Source of the DNA: Bacteroidota bacterium
GTDB lineage: Bacteria; Bacteroidota; Bacteroidia; B-17B0; Aurantibacillaceae
Assembly: GCA_947450025.1 (NCBI GenBank)
Contig: CANFTW010000011.1
Coordinates: 1-64,000 of the forward strand
Direction of reading: 5' to 3'
DNA length: 64,000 nt
The position numbers and the translations under genes were made by a program. Positions 44,308 to 53,836 of the stretch are shown here, piece by piece; positions within the stretch are counted from its first letter, which is position 1; each line of letters starts with the position of its first letter. The notes below the pieces were generated by a model. The model saw nothing but the letters and a program-made list of their open reading frames with translations, was not told where the DNA came from and did not search any database.

Positions 44308-44541
44308 TTATAAATCCCAAACACTTCTTCTACGACGATAAGTACTGGGCTTAAAACTCTCTTTATGCTCTAATATAAAGGCCATAATAAAGTAGATAAT
44401 TATAGGTGAGCCAAATGTAAAAAAAGATAAATAAATAAAATACATGCGAATACGAGTTGAACCAATCCCAAGTTTTTTACCCCACCAATCGCATACACCA
44501 AATGCTTTTTGCTCAAACCAATATCTTATTTTATCTATCAT
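44308..44541 (-). CDS. PspC domain membrane protein
   Basis: The 77-residue protein has the PspC pattern: an amphipathic N-terminal part with GVCDWWGKKLGIGSTRIRM, followed by one transmembrane helix (about 33-55, YLSFFTFGSPIIIYFIMAFI) and a basic tail (YRRRRS). PspC proteins belong to membrane-stress responses, but no pspA/B-like gene is near. TACCTTTG (minus strand, 44549-44556) lies seven bases before the ATG and is a good promoter candidate. Confidence 0.85.
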   Translation of the reverse strand: MIDKIRYWFEQKAFGVCDWWGKKLGIGSTRIRMYFIYLSFFTFGSPIIIYFIMAFILEHKESFKPSTYRRRRSVWDL

Positions 44542-44548
44542 GGTGAAA

Positions 44549-44556
44549 CAAAGGTA
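44549..44556 (-). promoter_or_regulatory. -7 box of the PspC gene (TACCTTTG)
   Basis: This is a full match to TAnnTTTG on the minus strand, seven bases upstream of the ATG at 44541, predicting a leaderless or nearly leaderless transcript. Confidence 0.55.
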
Positions 44557-44577
44557 TAAAATTGTTTTATGTATTTT

Positions 44578-45858
44578 TCATTTCATAGAACTTTTGAGCA
44601 AAAACTCTGCTACGTTGCAGTGAAGGCATGCTTTCTTTGAGCAAAAATTATCCAATAAATATATTTGAGCTTGGCTTTCTAAAGCATTATCTGTTTTAAC
44701 CCCCAACTTCATGAACTCTTTTGTCTTTGTATTTATTTCTGCGGGTAACTGAGACAATAAATCTAAGGCATATTCTAAAAAATCATTATTTGTATTATGC
44801 TTTGACATGAAGAACAAATAAGGCACTATCGTATTAATCACCACATTCTGAAATGCCTTTTCTCCAAAATACTTTAAATTTTCTTCAGATTCTACATCAA
44901 ATTTATAATGAGAATTCCAGTATTGATTTGGTTCTATTTCAAAAAACAGTTGTATTGTTTTTAAATTAGGCTTTTGCTCAATGAGATGGTATAAGGATTG
45001 TTGTTTACCAATTAAACTTGCTAATTGTGCAATACGTATAGTTGGAAAATTAGCTGGTCGAGTTTTAGAAAACTTCCAAAGTTCCTTTTTAATGGGTACT
45101 AATAGATGCTTATGTTTTAAAAACTCAAATTCATTTTGTAATTGCTTAGGATATTTATCCTCAAATAACTCATCTAATAAGCCTGCTATTCCAAATAATA
45201 AAGCCTCTATTTGAACAGTATGGTCTGCATATTTTTTAAGTGTAGAATATGCTATTGATTTTCCTAATAATTCAAAGGCATCGTTATTTATTTTAAAACC
45301 AAAGCTCCTAAACAATAAAAGATAAAGAGTATCTTCATGACTGTATTGACAGAACTCAAATAAATGTTCAACATATAATGTTTTCTGCTCAATACGAGAA
45401 ACGGCTAATCGATCTAACCATGTATTCCAAATGATATAAGGGACTGTGGTAATTGATTTCCCGCAGTGAACTGTTTGTTTCGATAATTGAAGTTGACTGT
45501 ATTGTTCTAATAAGGCCGGTTTTATGTAGTTCTTTAATTCTAAAACAGAAACATTAAATTTTTCATTTTGAGATAAATCTGTATCATGCTCAAACACCAC
45601 ATGTAACACAATATTATCATATGCTTTATCGTGTTGATGATGGTGTTTTAACCAATCGGATGTTTTTACATGGATTTCGACATTACCAACTAAAATAATA
45701 TCATTAATCTTAATTTTTGAATTAAAAAAATCAGGACCAGAGTCCTGATTTTGTTCACCTATTGAAATAAGTTCAATATTTTCTTTTTTAGAGCCGATAA
45801 ATTGAGTTTGCCCTAATAACTTATATTTCCATATAGTATGAAGAAGCGCTTCGTTCAT
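44578..45858 (-). CDS. DUF2851 family protein
   Basis: The 426-residue protein belongs to the Bacteroidota-specific DUF2851 family. Its N terminus has LLHTIWKYKLL, then SIGEQNQDSGPDFFNSKIKI, VGNVEIHVKTSDWLKHHHQH and NIVLHVVFEHD. This is a conserved pattern with acidic and His residues that recalls PD-(D/E)XK-type folds, though I cannot confirm catalysis. The C terminus has four cysteines (NFCSKKACLHCNVAEFLL) that could bind metal. It has no signal peptide. It abuts the DinB gene with no gap. Confidence 0.85.
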   Translation of the reverse strand: MNEALLHTIWKYKLLGQTQFIGSKKENIELISIGEQNQDSGPDFFNSKIKINDIILVGNVEIHVKTSDWLKHHHQHDKAYDNIVLHVVFEHDTDLSQNEKFNVSVLELKNYIKPALLEQYSQLQLSKQTVHCGKSITTVPYIIWNTWLDRLAVSRIEQKTLYVEHLFEFCQYSHEDTLYLLLFRSFGFKINNDAFELLGKSIAYSTLKKYADHTVQIEALLFGIAGLLDELFEDKYPKQLQNEFEFLKHKHLLVPIKKELWKFSKTRPANFPTIRIAQLASLIGKQQSLYHLIEQKPNLKTIQLFFEIEPNQYWNSHYKFDVESEENLKYFGEKAFQNVVINTIVPYLFFMSKHNTNNDFLEYALDLLSQLPAEINTKTKEFMKLGVKTDNALESQAQIYLLDNFCSKKACLHCNVAEFLLKSSMK

Positions 45859-46368
45859 TTACCCTTGAGCATCCGCAGACGGACCATATACACCTGGTAA
45901 CGGAACATCTAATAACCTTAAATAAACATCTAATTGAGCGCGATGATGATATAAATGATTCATACACCACGTACGAACTACTTCTGATTTACATTTGGTA
46001 AAGAAAATTGTTTCACCAGCTCTCATGGTCCAAGGCTTTGAAAATTCTTCTTCAGCTATTGAATTTAAAATTTTTTCAGCTTGTAAGATATGTTTATCAT
46101 GTAATGCTAGTAAATCAGCGGTTGATGTAATAACTTTAGGTGTGTGATCTCCTTTAGCAAAATCTAACTCGTTATCTAATAAACACTCTTTCCACCAACC
46201 AGAAATTTCAGCAACATGAGTCGCTAATCGTAATAATGTCATAGATTTCTCATGAGGCTTATAATCGGCCTTATCAAAAGGAACTAACTCTAATAATTTA
46301 CGCGTAGCAATTGACTCTTGCTTTATTTCCGCTAATAAAATTTCACTTTGTCTCATTTTATTTTGCAT
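45859..46368 (-). CDS. DinB family protein
   Basis: The 169-residue helical-bundle protein has the DinB metal-site histidines in LATHVAEISGWW (about 50) and NHLYHHRAQLDVYLR (about 138-152). DinB-superfamily members bind a divalent metal and include thiol transferases such as those using bacillithiol; the substrate here is unknown. Start choice: the first ATG (46368) overlaps the cytochrome gene by 11 bp. The internal MRQSE start four codons later would leave a 1-bp gap and is equally plausible. Confidence 0.85.
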   Translation of the reverse strand: MQNKMRQSEILLAEIKQESIATRKLLELVPFDKADYKPHEKSMTLLRLATHVAEISGWWKECLLDNELDFAKGDHTPKVITSTADLLALHDKHILQAEKILNSIAEEEFSKPWTMRAGETIFFTKCKSEVVRTWCMNHLYHHRAQLDVYLRLLDVPLPGVYGPSADAQG

Positions 46369-46726
46369 CTGTAGCTTGCGCTGCTTTCATTGACAAGATA
46401 TATTTTGTTAACGCATCTTTTTGAACTGATGTTAAATTAGCCTTAGGTGACATATCATCAATTTCATGCATCCAACTTGCTTCTGAACGTTTAAAAATAT
46501 TTTTTTGTCCATGACAATTTGTGCAGGCACCAGTGTAAATAGCATATCCTTCTTTTAATTGTTCTGCCGTCGCATCTGGAAATTTTGCTTTTATTGCTGT
46601 TAATTGTGCGTCTCCTGGAACAAGACTTGGAGCAGCTGCTGTAGGTGTTGAACTTTTTTTAGACGAGCCACAAGCTGTAATGATGATTGCCGATAAGGCA
46701 ATTATGGTTAATTTTGAAATGGTCAT
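46358..46726 (-). CDS. c-type cytochrome lipoprotein
   Basis: I start the protein at MTISKLTIIALSAIIITACG (ATG 46726). The longer frame would put 32 charged residues ahead of the lipoprotein signal. The 122-residue product is lipidated at the cysteine of ITAC (C20). It then has a Ser/Lys linker and one haem-binding CTNCH site (about 71-75), with downstream methionines (such as SWMHEIDDMSP) as possible sixth ligands. It is probably a periplasmic electron carrier on a membrane anchor. The partner oxidase or reductase is not in the window. Confidence 0.85.
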   Translation of the reverse strand: MTISKLTIIALSAIIITACGSSKKSSTPTAAAPSLVPGDAQLTAIKAKFPDATAEQLKEGYAIYTGACTNCHGQKNIFKRSEASWMHEIDDMSPKANLTSVQKDALTKYILSMKAAQATDAK

Positions 46727-46775
46727 AAGTTTATGTTTATTTTTTAAAATTAATAAATAATTTGAATTGTCATAC

Positions 46776-48125
46776 TTAATTATCTTTTTCAATATCACTT
46801 GCTGAAAATTTTTGAAGTCCACTTAATTTTGATAATTGGTCAGAAACCTTTAATTCATCTCCAGCAATGACTAATTTGTAAATATTTGGGGTAAAATATT
46901 TTTTAATGACTTTCTGAACATCTTCTATGGTTAAAGCATTTAGATCATTTATAATATTTTTTCGTTTTTCAAAATTATACACTAATGGATTATAAAAAGC
47001 AGCTAAATCATCTGGACTTTCCATCCTTTTTATTCCAATGATTCTTTTATAAATAGCTTCCTTAAAGGTGTTTTCATCTATTGAGTTTGTATAAAAATCA
47101 TTTAATGTTTTATCAAATAACTGAATTGTATTGAATAGCTCACTGCTTCTGACTGAACAAGACACTGAATACAGATTAGAGTACTTACTAGCTTTTTGAT
47201 TACTTGTTATGCCATATGTTTTTCCTCCTTTTTCACGAATTTCTTTAAATAGCACTTCGTTAAAAATACTATTAGCTACCGAAAACGCTAACTGATCTTT
47301 ATCGTTTACTGCTGGAGATATTTTATTCCATTGTAAGGCACATTGGGTTGAACCTGTCCTATTGATAAATCCAATTTCTTTTTTCTTAATTGAACTAGAC
47401 TCTATACTCACGCTATTTGATGCGCCAAATTCAGATTTCCATGTACCATAATATTTTTCTATAATAGGTTTAATGGTTGCTAAATCAAAATTGCCGCAAA
47501 TAATGAGGTTCGCATTTTTAGGAGTAAAATTAAATTCATAATACTCTTTAATTATTGCTGGTGTTATTTTTTGCATTTGTGATTTATAAAAATATCTCCC
47601 AAGTGGATTTGATAAACCAAATATGAAGTAATCACTAAATACGGAAGATAACTCTGCAATATCCATTTTAGAGGGGCTATTAAAATCAATACTTTGAGAT
47701 ATCATTAAATCCATTTTTTCTTTTGGAAATGTAGGAGATAAAACTGCCGCAGACATTAATTCCATTCCTCCATCTAAATCTTTACTCAAAATATTCATTG
47801 AAATGGATGTAAAATCATTTGATGAAGAGGCTGATAAAACAGTTCCTAATGCAAAGGCTTTGTTTGTTTGAGTTTCGATATCATATTTAGCATTTCCCAT
47901 TAACAATGCGTTAGAAACAATGCTACTATAATTTTGCTGCCCAGGCGCTTCATTAACTTTACCTGTATTTAAAACTAATTTTACATTGATAGCTTGAATA
48001 TTTCCATACTGCAACAAATAAATCTTTAAACCATTTTTTAAATTAAACGTTTCGTAAGTTGGTATAACTTGAGCTTTAGAAATCAAATTAAAAACTAGTA
48101 AAAAAACAATTCCTAAATTTTTCAT
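46776..48125 (-). CDS. M16 peptidase-like protein lacking the zinc site
   Basis: The start at ATG 48125 gives 449 residues with a signal peptide (MKNLGIVFLLVFNLISKAQ). Two M16 (insulinase/processing peptidase) halves are visible: NLKNGLKIYLLQYGNIQAIN at the start and IREKGGKTYGITSNQK later. The zinc motif HxxEH expected after the first strand is replaced by a segment reading QQNYSSIVSNALL, so this looks like a non-catalytic (M16B-beta type) subunit. Such subunits usually pair with a catalytic M16 protein, which is not in the window. It abuts the sigma-54 regulator gene. Confidence 0.85.
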   Translation of the reverse strand: MKNLGIVFLLVFNLISKAQVIPTYETFNLKNGLKIYLLQYGNIQAINVKLVLNTGKVNEAPGQQNYSSIVSNALLMGNAKYDIETQTNKAFALGTVLSASSSNDFTSISMNILSKDLDGGMELMSAAVLSPTFPKEKMDLMISQSIDFNSPSKMDIAELSSVFSDYFIFGLSNPLGRYFYKSQMQKITPAIIKEYYEFNFTPKNANLIICGNFDLATIKPIIEKYYGTWKSEFGASNSVSIESSSIKKKEIGFINRTGSTQCALQWNKISPAVNDKDQLAFSVANSIFNEVLFKEIREKGGKTYGITSNQKASKYSNLYSVSCSVRSSELFNTIQLFDKTLNDFYTNSIDENTFKEAIYKRIIGIKRMESPDDLAAFYNPLVYNFEKRKNIINDLNALTIEDVQKVIKKYFTPNIYKLVIAGDELKVSDQLSKLSGLQKFSASDIEKDN

Positions 48126-48126
48126 C

Positions 48127-49383
48127 TTACTCTTCAATTTTATATTCATTGATTTTTCTATAGAGTGTGCGTTCGCTAATTCCTAATTCTTGTGATGCAT
48201 ACTTACGTTTTCCTTTATGTTTCTTAAGCGCTTTTTTAATCATATCTATTTCCTTGTCTTGAAGTGATAATGACTCCTCAACAACTATCGGCTGACTAAA
48301 TCCATTAGAAGATTCTTTAACAATAATTGGATTATGTATTTTCAGATCACTAGAGGAGCTAACCACAGGAAAATTCGATTCATTATGATATAATCGATCT
48401 ATAGTTTGTAAATCATCATTTGGCAAGTTTCCTAAAGTATTACCTCCAACTTGAACAATATCATGCACCACTTTTTTTAAGTCGTTCAAGTCCTTTTTCA
48501 TGTCAAATAAAACTTTATATAACAAATCTCGCTCATTCATATCAGATGTTGAGGACGAACTTCCAAACCCCGAATGAGTAATAGCAGGCAAAGTGTTAGT
48601 GTTGTAATTTGGTAAATATTGTAAAATACTTTCTAACGAAATTTCTCTTTCTTTTTCGATAATAGAAATTTGTTCTGTTATATTTTTGAGTTGACGAATA
48701 TTTCCAGGCCAATAATAATTGACTAATGCGTGCTCTGCATCTTGTGTTAATTTCACTGCGGGCATTCTGTACTTGGTGGCAAAATCACTGGCAAACTTTC
48801 TAAATAGTAAATAGATATCATCTTTACGCTCGCGTAATGGAGGCAAATTAATTGGCACAGTGTTTAAACGATAATATAAATCTTCTCTGAATTTACCTTT
48901 CTCTATTGCCACATTGAAATTAATATTAGTGGCTGCAACTACTCGAACGTTTGTTTTTTGAACTTTACTACTTCCAACCCTAATATACTCTCCTGTTTCT
49001 AATACACGTAATAATCGAGCCTGCGTTGTTAATGGTAGCTCACCTACTTCATCTAAAAAAATAGTTCCACCGTCTGCCACTTCAAAATAGCCTTTACGGG
49101 CCTCATGAGCTCCAGTAAATGAGCCTTTTTCGTGACCAAATAATTCGCTATCAATGGTTCCTTCAGGAATTGCACCACAGTTTACTGCAATGTATTGTCC
49201 ATGTTTACGAGAACTATTTTGGTGTATGATTTGCGGAAACACTTCTTTACCTGTCCCGCTCTCACCGTTAATTAAAACATTCAAATCAGTTGGAGCTACC
49301 TGACGAGCTACATCAATTGCTCTTTCAAGAAGTGGGTTGTTACCCATAATTCCAAACCTCTGTTTAATATCTTGCAACGTCAT
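48127..49383 (-). CDS. sigma-54-dependent transcriptional activator
   Basis: The 418-residue protein has an AAA+ domain almost from the first residue: Walker A NGESGTGKE (39-47), the sigma-54 loop reading GSFTGA (87-92) instead of GAFTGA, and Walker B GGTIFLDEVGELP (about 109-121). A linker with a predicted helix (about 285-320) leads to a Fis-type helix-turn-helix (about 378-418, YASQELGISERTLYRKINEY). No receiver or sensor domain is present, so control must come from another protein or from expression level. It lies 22 bp downstream of miaB. Confidence 0.93.
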   Translation of the reverse strand: MTLQDIKQRFGIMGNNPLLERAIDVARQVAPTDLNVLINGESGTGKEVFPQIIHQNSSRKHGQYIAVNCGAIPEGTIDSELFGHEKGSFTGAHEARKGYFEVADGGTIFLDEVGELPLTTQARLLRVLETGEYIRVGSSKVQKTNVRVVAATNINFNVAIEKGKFREDLYYRLNTVPINLPPLRERKDDIYLLFRKFASDFATKYRMPAVKLTQDAEHALVNYYWPGNIRQLKNITEQISIIEKEREISLESILQYLPNYNTNTLPAITHSGFGSSSSTSDMNERDLLYKVLFDMKKDLNDLKKVVHDIVQVGGNTLGNLPNDDLQTIDRLYHNESNFPVVSSSSDLKIHNPIIVKESSNGFSQPIVVEESLSLQDKEIDMIKKALKKHKGKRKYASQELGISERTLYRKINEYKIEE

Positions 49384-49404
49384 GTCTTTTGTCTTTTATT
49401 AAAA

Positions 49405-50829
49405 TTAAACGCATTCCCCAATCAAGGTTCCACTTGTGCAGCTCGTAATCAACACATTCACATAATCACCTTTCTTTAAATTTCCTTTAGGAAAAACACA
49501 AACGGTATTTTGTGAGTTACGACCACTCATCATGTCTGCTGATTTTTTAGAAATATTTTCGACTAACACTCTGTAAACTTTCCCTAAACCTTCTTTGGTT
49601 CTAATTTCACTATGTCTCCTTTGTGCATCAACAATTTCTGTTAAGCGACGACTCTTCACTTCTGCAGGAACATCATCTTCATACTTACGTTCTGCTAATG
49701 TTTTAGGACGTTCACTGTATGAGAACATATACGCAAATTCATATTTTACTTCTTCCATTAAAGACAACGTATCTTGATGTTGTTCTTCTGTTTCGCCACA
49801 AAAACCAGTAATAATATCTGCGCTAATAGCGGCATCTGGCATAATACGACGAATAGCTGCAATTCTATCTAAATACCATTCGCGAGTATAGCCACGATTC
49901 ATTTTTTCTAAGACATCACTATTACCACTTTGTACTGGCAAGTGAACATATTTACAAATATTTTCATACTTCGCCATCATGTGTAAAACATCATCACCCA
50001 TATCTTTTGGATGTGAAGTTGAATAACGCACGCGTAAATCAGGAGAAATTAAAGCAACCATTTCTAGTAACTCAGCAAAAGTGGTTGAATTTGCTTTTTG
50101 TTCTTCGGTTAAGGTTTCTTTTTTTAATCCTCCTCCACTCCACAAATAAGAGTTTACATTTTGACCCAATAACGTTACTTCTCTGTAGCCTTTATCAAAA
50201 GCTTCTTTGCATTCACGCACAATAGTTTCTGGTTCGCGACTTCTCTCTCTACCACGAGTAAATGGCACAACACAAAAGCTGCACATATTATCGCAACCAC
50301 GCATAATACTCACAAAAGCACTCACACCATTATGATCTAACCGAACAGGCGAAATATCAGCATAGGTTTCTTCTTTGCTTAAAATCACGTTAATAGCTTG
50401 TTGACCACCTTCAGCAACAGCAATTAAATTTGGTAAATCTCGGTAAGCATCAGGACCAACCACCATATCCACCAATTTTTCTTGTTCCAAAAACTGATGT
50501 TTTAAACGTTCTGCCATACAACCTAAAACACCTATAAGCAGGTTTTTATTGGTCTTTTTTACTTTTTTGTAGTCATATAAACGCTGACGAACTCGAGATT
50601 CGGCATTTTCGCGAATAGCGCAAGTATTGACAAATATTAAATCTGCTTCCTTATAATCAGTTGTCGTCGTATATCCTTTGTCAATCAAAATAGAAGCAAC
50701 GATTTCACTATCTGCAAAATTCATTTGGCAACCATAGCTTTCCAAAAACATCTTTTTTCCACCTTTATTCTCGGTTTCTCTAATTAATGCTTCTCCTTGT
50801 TTTGATTCGTCTATTATTTTGTTCTCCAT
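49405..50829 (-). CDS. miaB: tRNA-2-methylthio-N6-dimethylallyladenosine synthase MiaB
   Basis: The start at MENKIIDE (ATG 50829) gives 474 residues. The N-terminal MTTase domain has the three cluster cysteines ([37 protein letters not shown]). The radical-SAM motif is [20 protein letters not shown], and a TRAM domain closes the protein. MiaB adds the methylthio group to i6A37 in tRNAs reading UNN codons. It is the first gene of the minus-strand run down to about 43258, preceded by a good -7 box at 50846-50854. Confidence 0.95.
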   Translation of the reverse strand: MENKIIDESKQGEALIRETENKGGKKMFLESYGCQMNFADSEIVASILIDKGYTTTTDYKEADLIFVNTCAIRENAESRVRQRLYDYKKVKKTNKNLLIGVLGCMAERLKHQFLEQEKLVDMVVGPDAYRDLPNLIAVAEGGQQAINVILSKEETYADISPVRLDHNGVSAFVSIMRGCDNMCSFCVVPFTRGRERSREPETIVRECKEAFDKGYREVTLLGQNVNSYLWSGGGLKKETLTEEQKANSTTFAELLEMVALISPDLRVRYSTSHPKDMGDDVLHMMAKYENICKYVHLPVQSGNSDVLEKMNRGYTREWYLDRIAAIRRIMPDAAISADIITGFCGETEEQHQDTLSLMEEVKYEFAYMFSYSERPKTLAERKYEDDVPAEVKSRRLTEIVDAQRRHSEIRTKEGLGKVYRVLVENISKKSADMMSGRNSQNTVCVFPKGNLKKGDYVNVLITSCTSGTLIGECV

Positions 50830-50845
50830 GTATATCAATAAAAAC

Positions 50846-50854
50846 GCAAAGATA
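50846..50854 (-). promoter_or_regulatory. -7 box of miaB (TATCTTTGC)
   Basis: The minus strand reads TATCTTTGC, a full match to TAnnTTTGC, 16 bases upstream of the miaB ATG at 50829. The predicted leader is only about 10-13 bases. Confidence 0.6.
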
Positions 50855-51139
50855 AGGCTTTGTTCTGACAAATTGACACGTTAACCATTTTTCACAATCT
50901 AAAATCAATATTTTTTTAAACTATTTTAAAACGCTAAAAATCAAATAGTTAATCTCTAAAAAACAATCATTAAACAACAAAAAACAAACTTCTAAAAAAT
51001 AAAAATTAGGTTTATTCGAATTTAATTTTTTTCCTTTGCAAACTTTTAAAGCAAACCAATCTCTATTTTTTGGGCTTAAAAACCTCAAAATTTGTCAAGT
51101 TTTAGCTTTAAATCGCGAACTTTTAATACATATATATAC
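50855..51139. other. divergent intergenic region of miaB and topA
   Basis: This is a very A/T-rich region without a credible ORF. It contains TTCCTTTGC at 51031-51039, a likely -7 box of topA. That would leave a leader of about 95 bases before the topA start, longer than for most genes in this window. I see no riboswitch-like structure in that leader. Confidence 0.45.
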
Positions 51140-53782
51140 ATGGCAAAAAATTTAGTTATTGTCGAGTCCCCTGCAAAAGCAAAAACCATTGAAGGGTTTT
51201 TAGGTAAAGATTTTACGGTTAAATCTAGTTTCGGACATATTAGAGATTTAGTAAAAAAAGGATTCGGTGTAGATATAGAGAATAATTTCACTCCAACATA
51301 CGAAGTACAACCTGATAAAGAGAAAGTAATAGCTGAATTAAAAAAATTAACAAAGGGAGCCGACATGGTTTGGTTGGCATCCGATGAGGATCGTGAGGGA
51401 GAAGCAATTAGCTGGCATTTATACGAAACATTAGGATTAACAAAAAAGAACACAAAACGTATTGTTTTTCATGAAATCACGAAACCTGCTATTTTAAAGG
51501 CTATTGAAAATCCTCGTGAAATTGATATTAACTTAGTAAACGCGCAACAAGCCCGTCGTGTATTAGATAGATTAGTAGGTTTTGAATTATCTCCTATTTT
51601 ATGGCGCAAAGTTCGTCCGAGTTTATCAGCTGGACGTGTGCAATCGGTGGCGGTTCGTTTAATTGTAGAGCGTGAAAGAGAAATCCAAAAATTTGAATCA
51701 ACTTCTGCTTATAAAGTATCTGCTTTATTTAAAGTAGGAACTGGAATTTTAAAAGCTGAATTAGATAAACGTTATAGCACGGAAGAAGAAGCACAAGCTT
51801 TTTTAGAAAAATGCAAAGTGGCTTCTTATACCATTGAAAGTTTAGAAACAAAACCTGCTAAACGCTCACCTGCTGCACCTTTTACAACTTCTACTTTACA
51901 ACAAGAAGCAGCTCGTAAATTAGGTTTTTCGGTAGCGCAAACCATGCAAGTGGCTCAGCGTTTGTACGAAGCAGGTAAGATTACTTACATGAGAACTGAC
52001 TCCGTCAATTTATCGGATACAGCCATGGATCAAGCAAACAAGGCAATTAACGAAAACTACGGAGCTAAATATTACAATCCTCGTAAATACAAAAACAAAA
52101 GCAAAGGTGCACAAGAGGCGCATGAGGCTATTCGTCCGACTTACATTGACAGAACAGTGATTGATGGCGAACGTAACGAAATTCGTTTATACGATTTAAT
52201 TTGGAAACGTACCATTGCCTCACAAATGAGTGATGCAGAATTAGAAAAAACGACTGCTAAAGTAAACGTGAGTGGTGCTTCTGAGTTGTTTGTTGCACAA
52301 GGAGAAGTATTAAAATTTGATGGTTTCTTAAAAGTATATATGGAAGGAACGGATGATGAAGATTCGGACGAAGAAAACTCATCGATGTTACCTCCAATGA
52401 AGGTTGGCGAAAAATTAGATAGTCAAGAAATTACAGCGACACAACGCTTTACGCATCACCCTGCGCGTTATACAGAGGCTAGTTTAGTTAAGAAATTAGA
52501 AGAATTAGGCATTGGTCGTCCTTCTACATATGCTCCAACAATTAGTACCGTTCAAAAACGTAACTATGTGGAGAAGACTGATAAAGAAGGGACTCCAAGA
52601 CAGTATATGAATTTAACATTAGTTAAACAAAACATTTCTAAAGATATTAAAACAGAAAATACAGGAGCTGAAAAATCAAAATTATTCCCAACAGATATTG
52701 GAATGGTAGTAAATGATTTCTTATTGAAATACTTCCCTACAATTTTAGATTTTAATTTCACAGCAAAAGTCGAAGAAGAGTTTGATGAAATTGCAGAAGG
52801 ACATTTAGACTGGCAAAATATGTTGAAAGAGTTTTATACTCCTTTCCATAAAACAGTTGAAACTACTTCAGAAAATAGCGAAAGAGCAAGTGGAGAAAAA
52901 ATATTAGGTGTTGACCCCGTTAGCGGAAAGCCTGTATCAGTTCGCGTTGGACGTTTTGGCCCATTAGCTCAAATTGGAGAAACCATTGAAGGGTCTGACG
53001 AAAAACCGAAATTTGCTAGCTTAAGAAGAACTCAAAGTATCGAAACCATTACTTTAGAAGAAGCTTTAGATTTATTTAAATTGCCTTTAACTTTAGGAGA
53101 CTATAATGGACAAGAGGTGGTTGTAGCTGTTGGACGTTTTGGACCTTACATTAAATTAGGTGAAGCTTTTATTTCAATACCTCGTACGATTGATCCTTTA
53201 ACAGTTGATATGGAAAAGGCTATTGAAATTATTAAAGAAAAGGAAGAAGCTGATGCTCCAGTTGCTCATTACCAAGGTAAAGGTGTGACTAAAGGTAAAG
53301 GACGCTTTGGCCCATTTATTAAATACGACGGTATATTTATTAATGTTCCTAGAGCGTATAATTTCGATCATTTATCGCAAAGTGACATTAATGAATTAAT
53401 TGAAAAGAAATTAGAAAAAGAAGCTAACCGTTATATCCAAAACTGGCCTGAAGAAAAGATTTCTGTTGAGAATGCACGTTGGGGTCCACAAATTAAGTTT
53501 GGTAAATTGATGCTAAAATTAATTAAAAATGGCGGCGGTAAGTTTACGCCAGATGAATTGACAGCCTTAAGTCTAGAGGATGTGAAAGCAATGATTGTTG
53601 CTCAAGTTCCAAAAGCATTTGATAAAAAAGGAGCAAAAAAAGCAGCTCCTAAAAAAGCTAAAGTTGTAAAACTAGCAACCGATAAAGCTCCTGCAAAGAA
53701 AGCCGCAGTAAAAAAAGCGGCAGCTAAAAAAACTGCTCCAAAAAAAGTAGCCGCAAAAAAAGCTCCTGCTAAAAAGAAATAA
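51140..53782 (+). CDS. topA: DNA topoisomerase I
   Basis: The start at MAKNLVIVESPAKAKTIEGF (ATG 51140) gives 880 residues. The Toprim domain is at the N terminus, including ASDEDREGEAISWHL. The catalytic tyrosine lies in ITYMRTDSVNLS (about 290-301), and HEAIRPT follows. The C terminus has repeated GRFGP-type modules (GRFGPLAQIGE, VGRFGPYIKLGE, GRFGPFIKYDG, ARWGPQIKFG) instead of zinc ribbons. It ends in a Lys/Ala/Pro tail of about 50 residues that probably improves DNA binding. It relaxes negative supercoils. A strong terminator follows. Confidence 0.96.
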   Translation: MAKNLVIVESPAKAKTIEGFLGKDFTVKSSFGHIRDLVKKGFGVDIENNFTPTYEVQPDKEKVIAELKKLTKGADMVWLASDEDREGEAISWHLYETLGLTKKNTKRIVFHEITKPAILKAIENPREIDINLVNAQQARRVLDRLVGFELSPILWRKVRPSLSAGRVQSVAVRLIVEREREIQKFESTSAYKVSALFKVGTGILKAELDKRYSTEEEAQAFLEKCKVASYTIESLETKPAKRSPAAPFTTSTLQQEAARKLGFSVAQTMQVAQRLYEAGKITYMRTDSVNLSDTAMDQANKAINENYGAKYYNPRKYKNKSKGAQEAHEAIRPTYIDRTVIDGERNEIRLYDLIWKRTIASQMSDAELEKTTAKVNVSGASELFVAQGEVLKFDGFLKVYMEGTDDEDSDEENSSMLPPMKVGEKLDSQEITATQRFTHHPARYTEASLVKKLEELGIGRPSTYAPTISTVQKRNYVEKTDKEGTPRQYMNLTLVKQNISKDIKTENTGAEKSKLFPTDIGMVVNDFLLKYFPTILDFNFTAKVEEEFDEIAEGHLDWQNMLKEFYTPFHKTVETTSENSERASGEKILGVDPVSGKPVSVRVGRFGPLAQIGETIEGSDEKPKFASLRRTQSIETITLEEALDLFKLPLTLGDYNGQEVVVAVGRFGPYIKLGEAFISIPRTIDPLTVDMEKAIEIIKEKEEADAPVAHYQGKGVTKGKGRFGPFIKYDGIFINVPRAYNFDHLSQSDINELIEKKLEKEANRYIQNWPEEKISVENARWGPQIKFGKLMLKLIKNGGGKFTPDELTALSLEDVKAMIVAQVPKAFDKKGAKKAAPKKAKVVKLATDKAPAKKAAVKKAAAKKTAPKKVAAKKAPAKKK

Positions 53783-53792
53783 TAAATCACCT

Positions 53793-53823
53793 AAAAAAGT
53801 CATCTAATTAGATGACTTTTTTT
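53793..53823. terminator. terminator of topA
   Basis: AAAAAAGTCATC (53793-53804) and its perfect complement (53811-53822) surround the six-base loop TAATTA and run into further T. The T-tract continues directly into TATATTTA (53823-53830), the candidate -7 box of the next gene. Confidence 0.85.
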
Positions 53824-53830
53824 ATATTTA
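53823..53830 (+). promoter_or_regulatory. candidate -7 box of the thioesterase gene (TATATTTA)
   Basis: TATATTTA has one mismatch to TAnnTTTG and lies six bases upstream of the ATG at 53837, immediately after the topA terminator. It predicts a leaderless transcript. Confidence 0.4.
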
Positions 53831-53836
53831 GTCATT

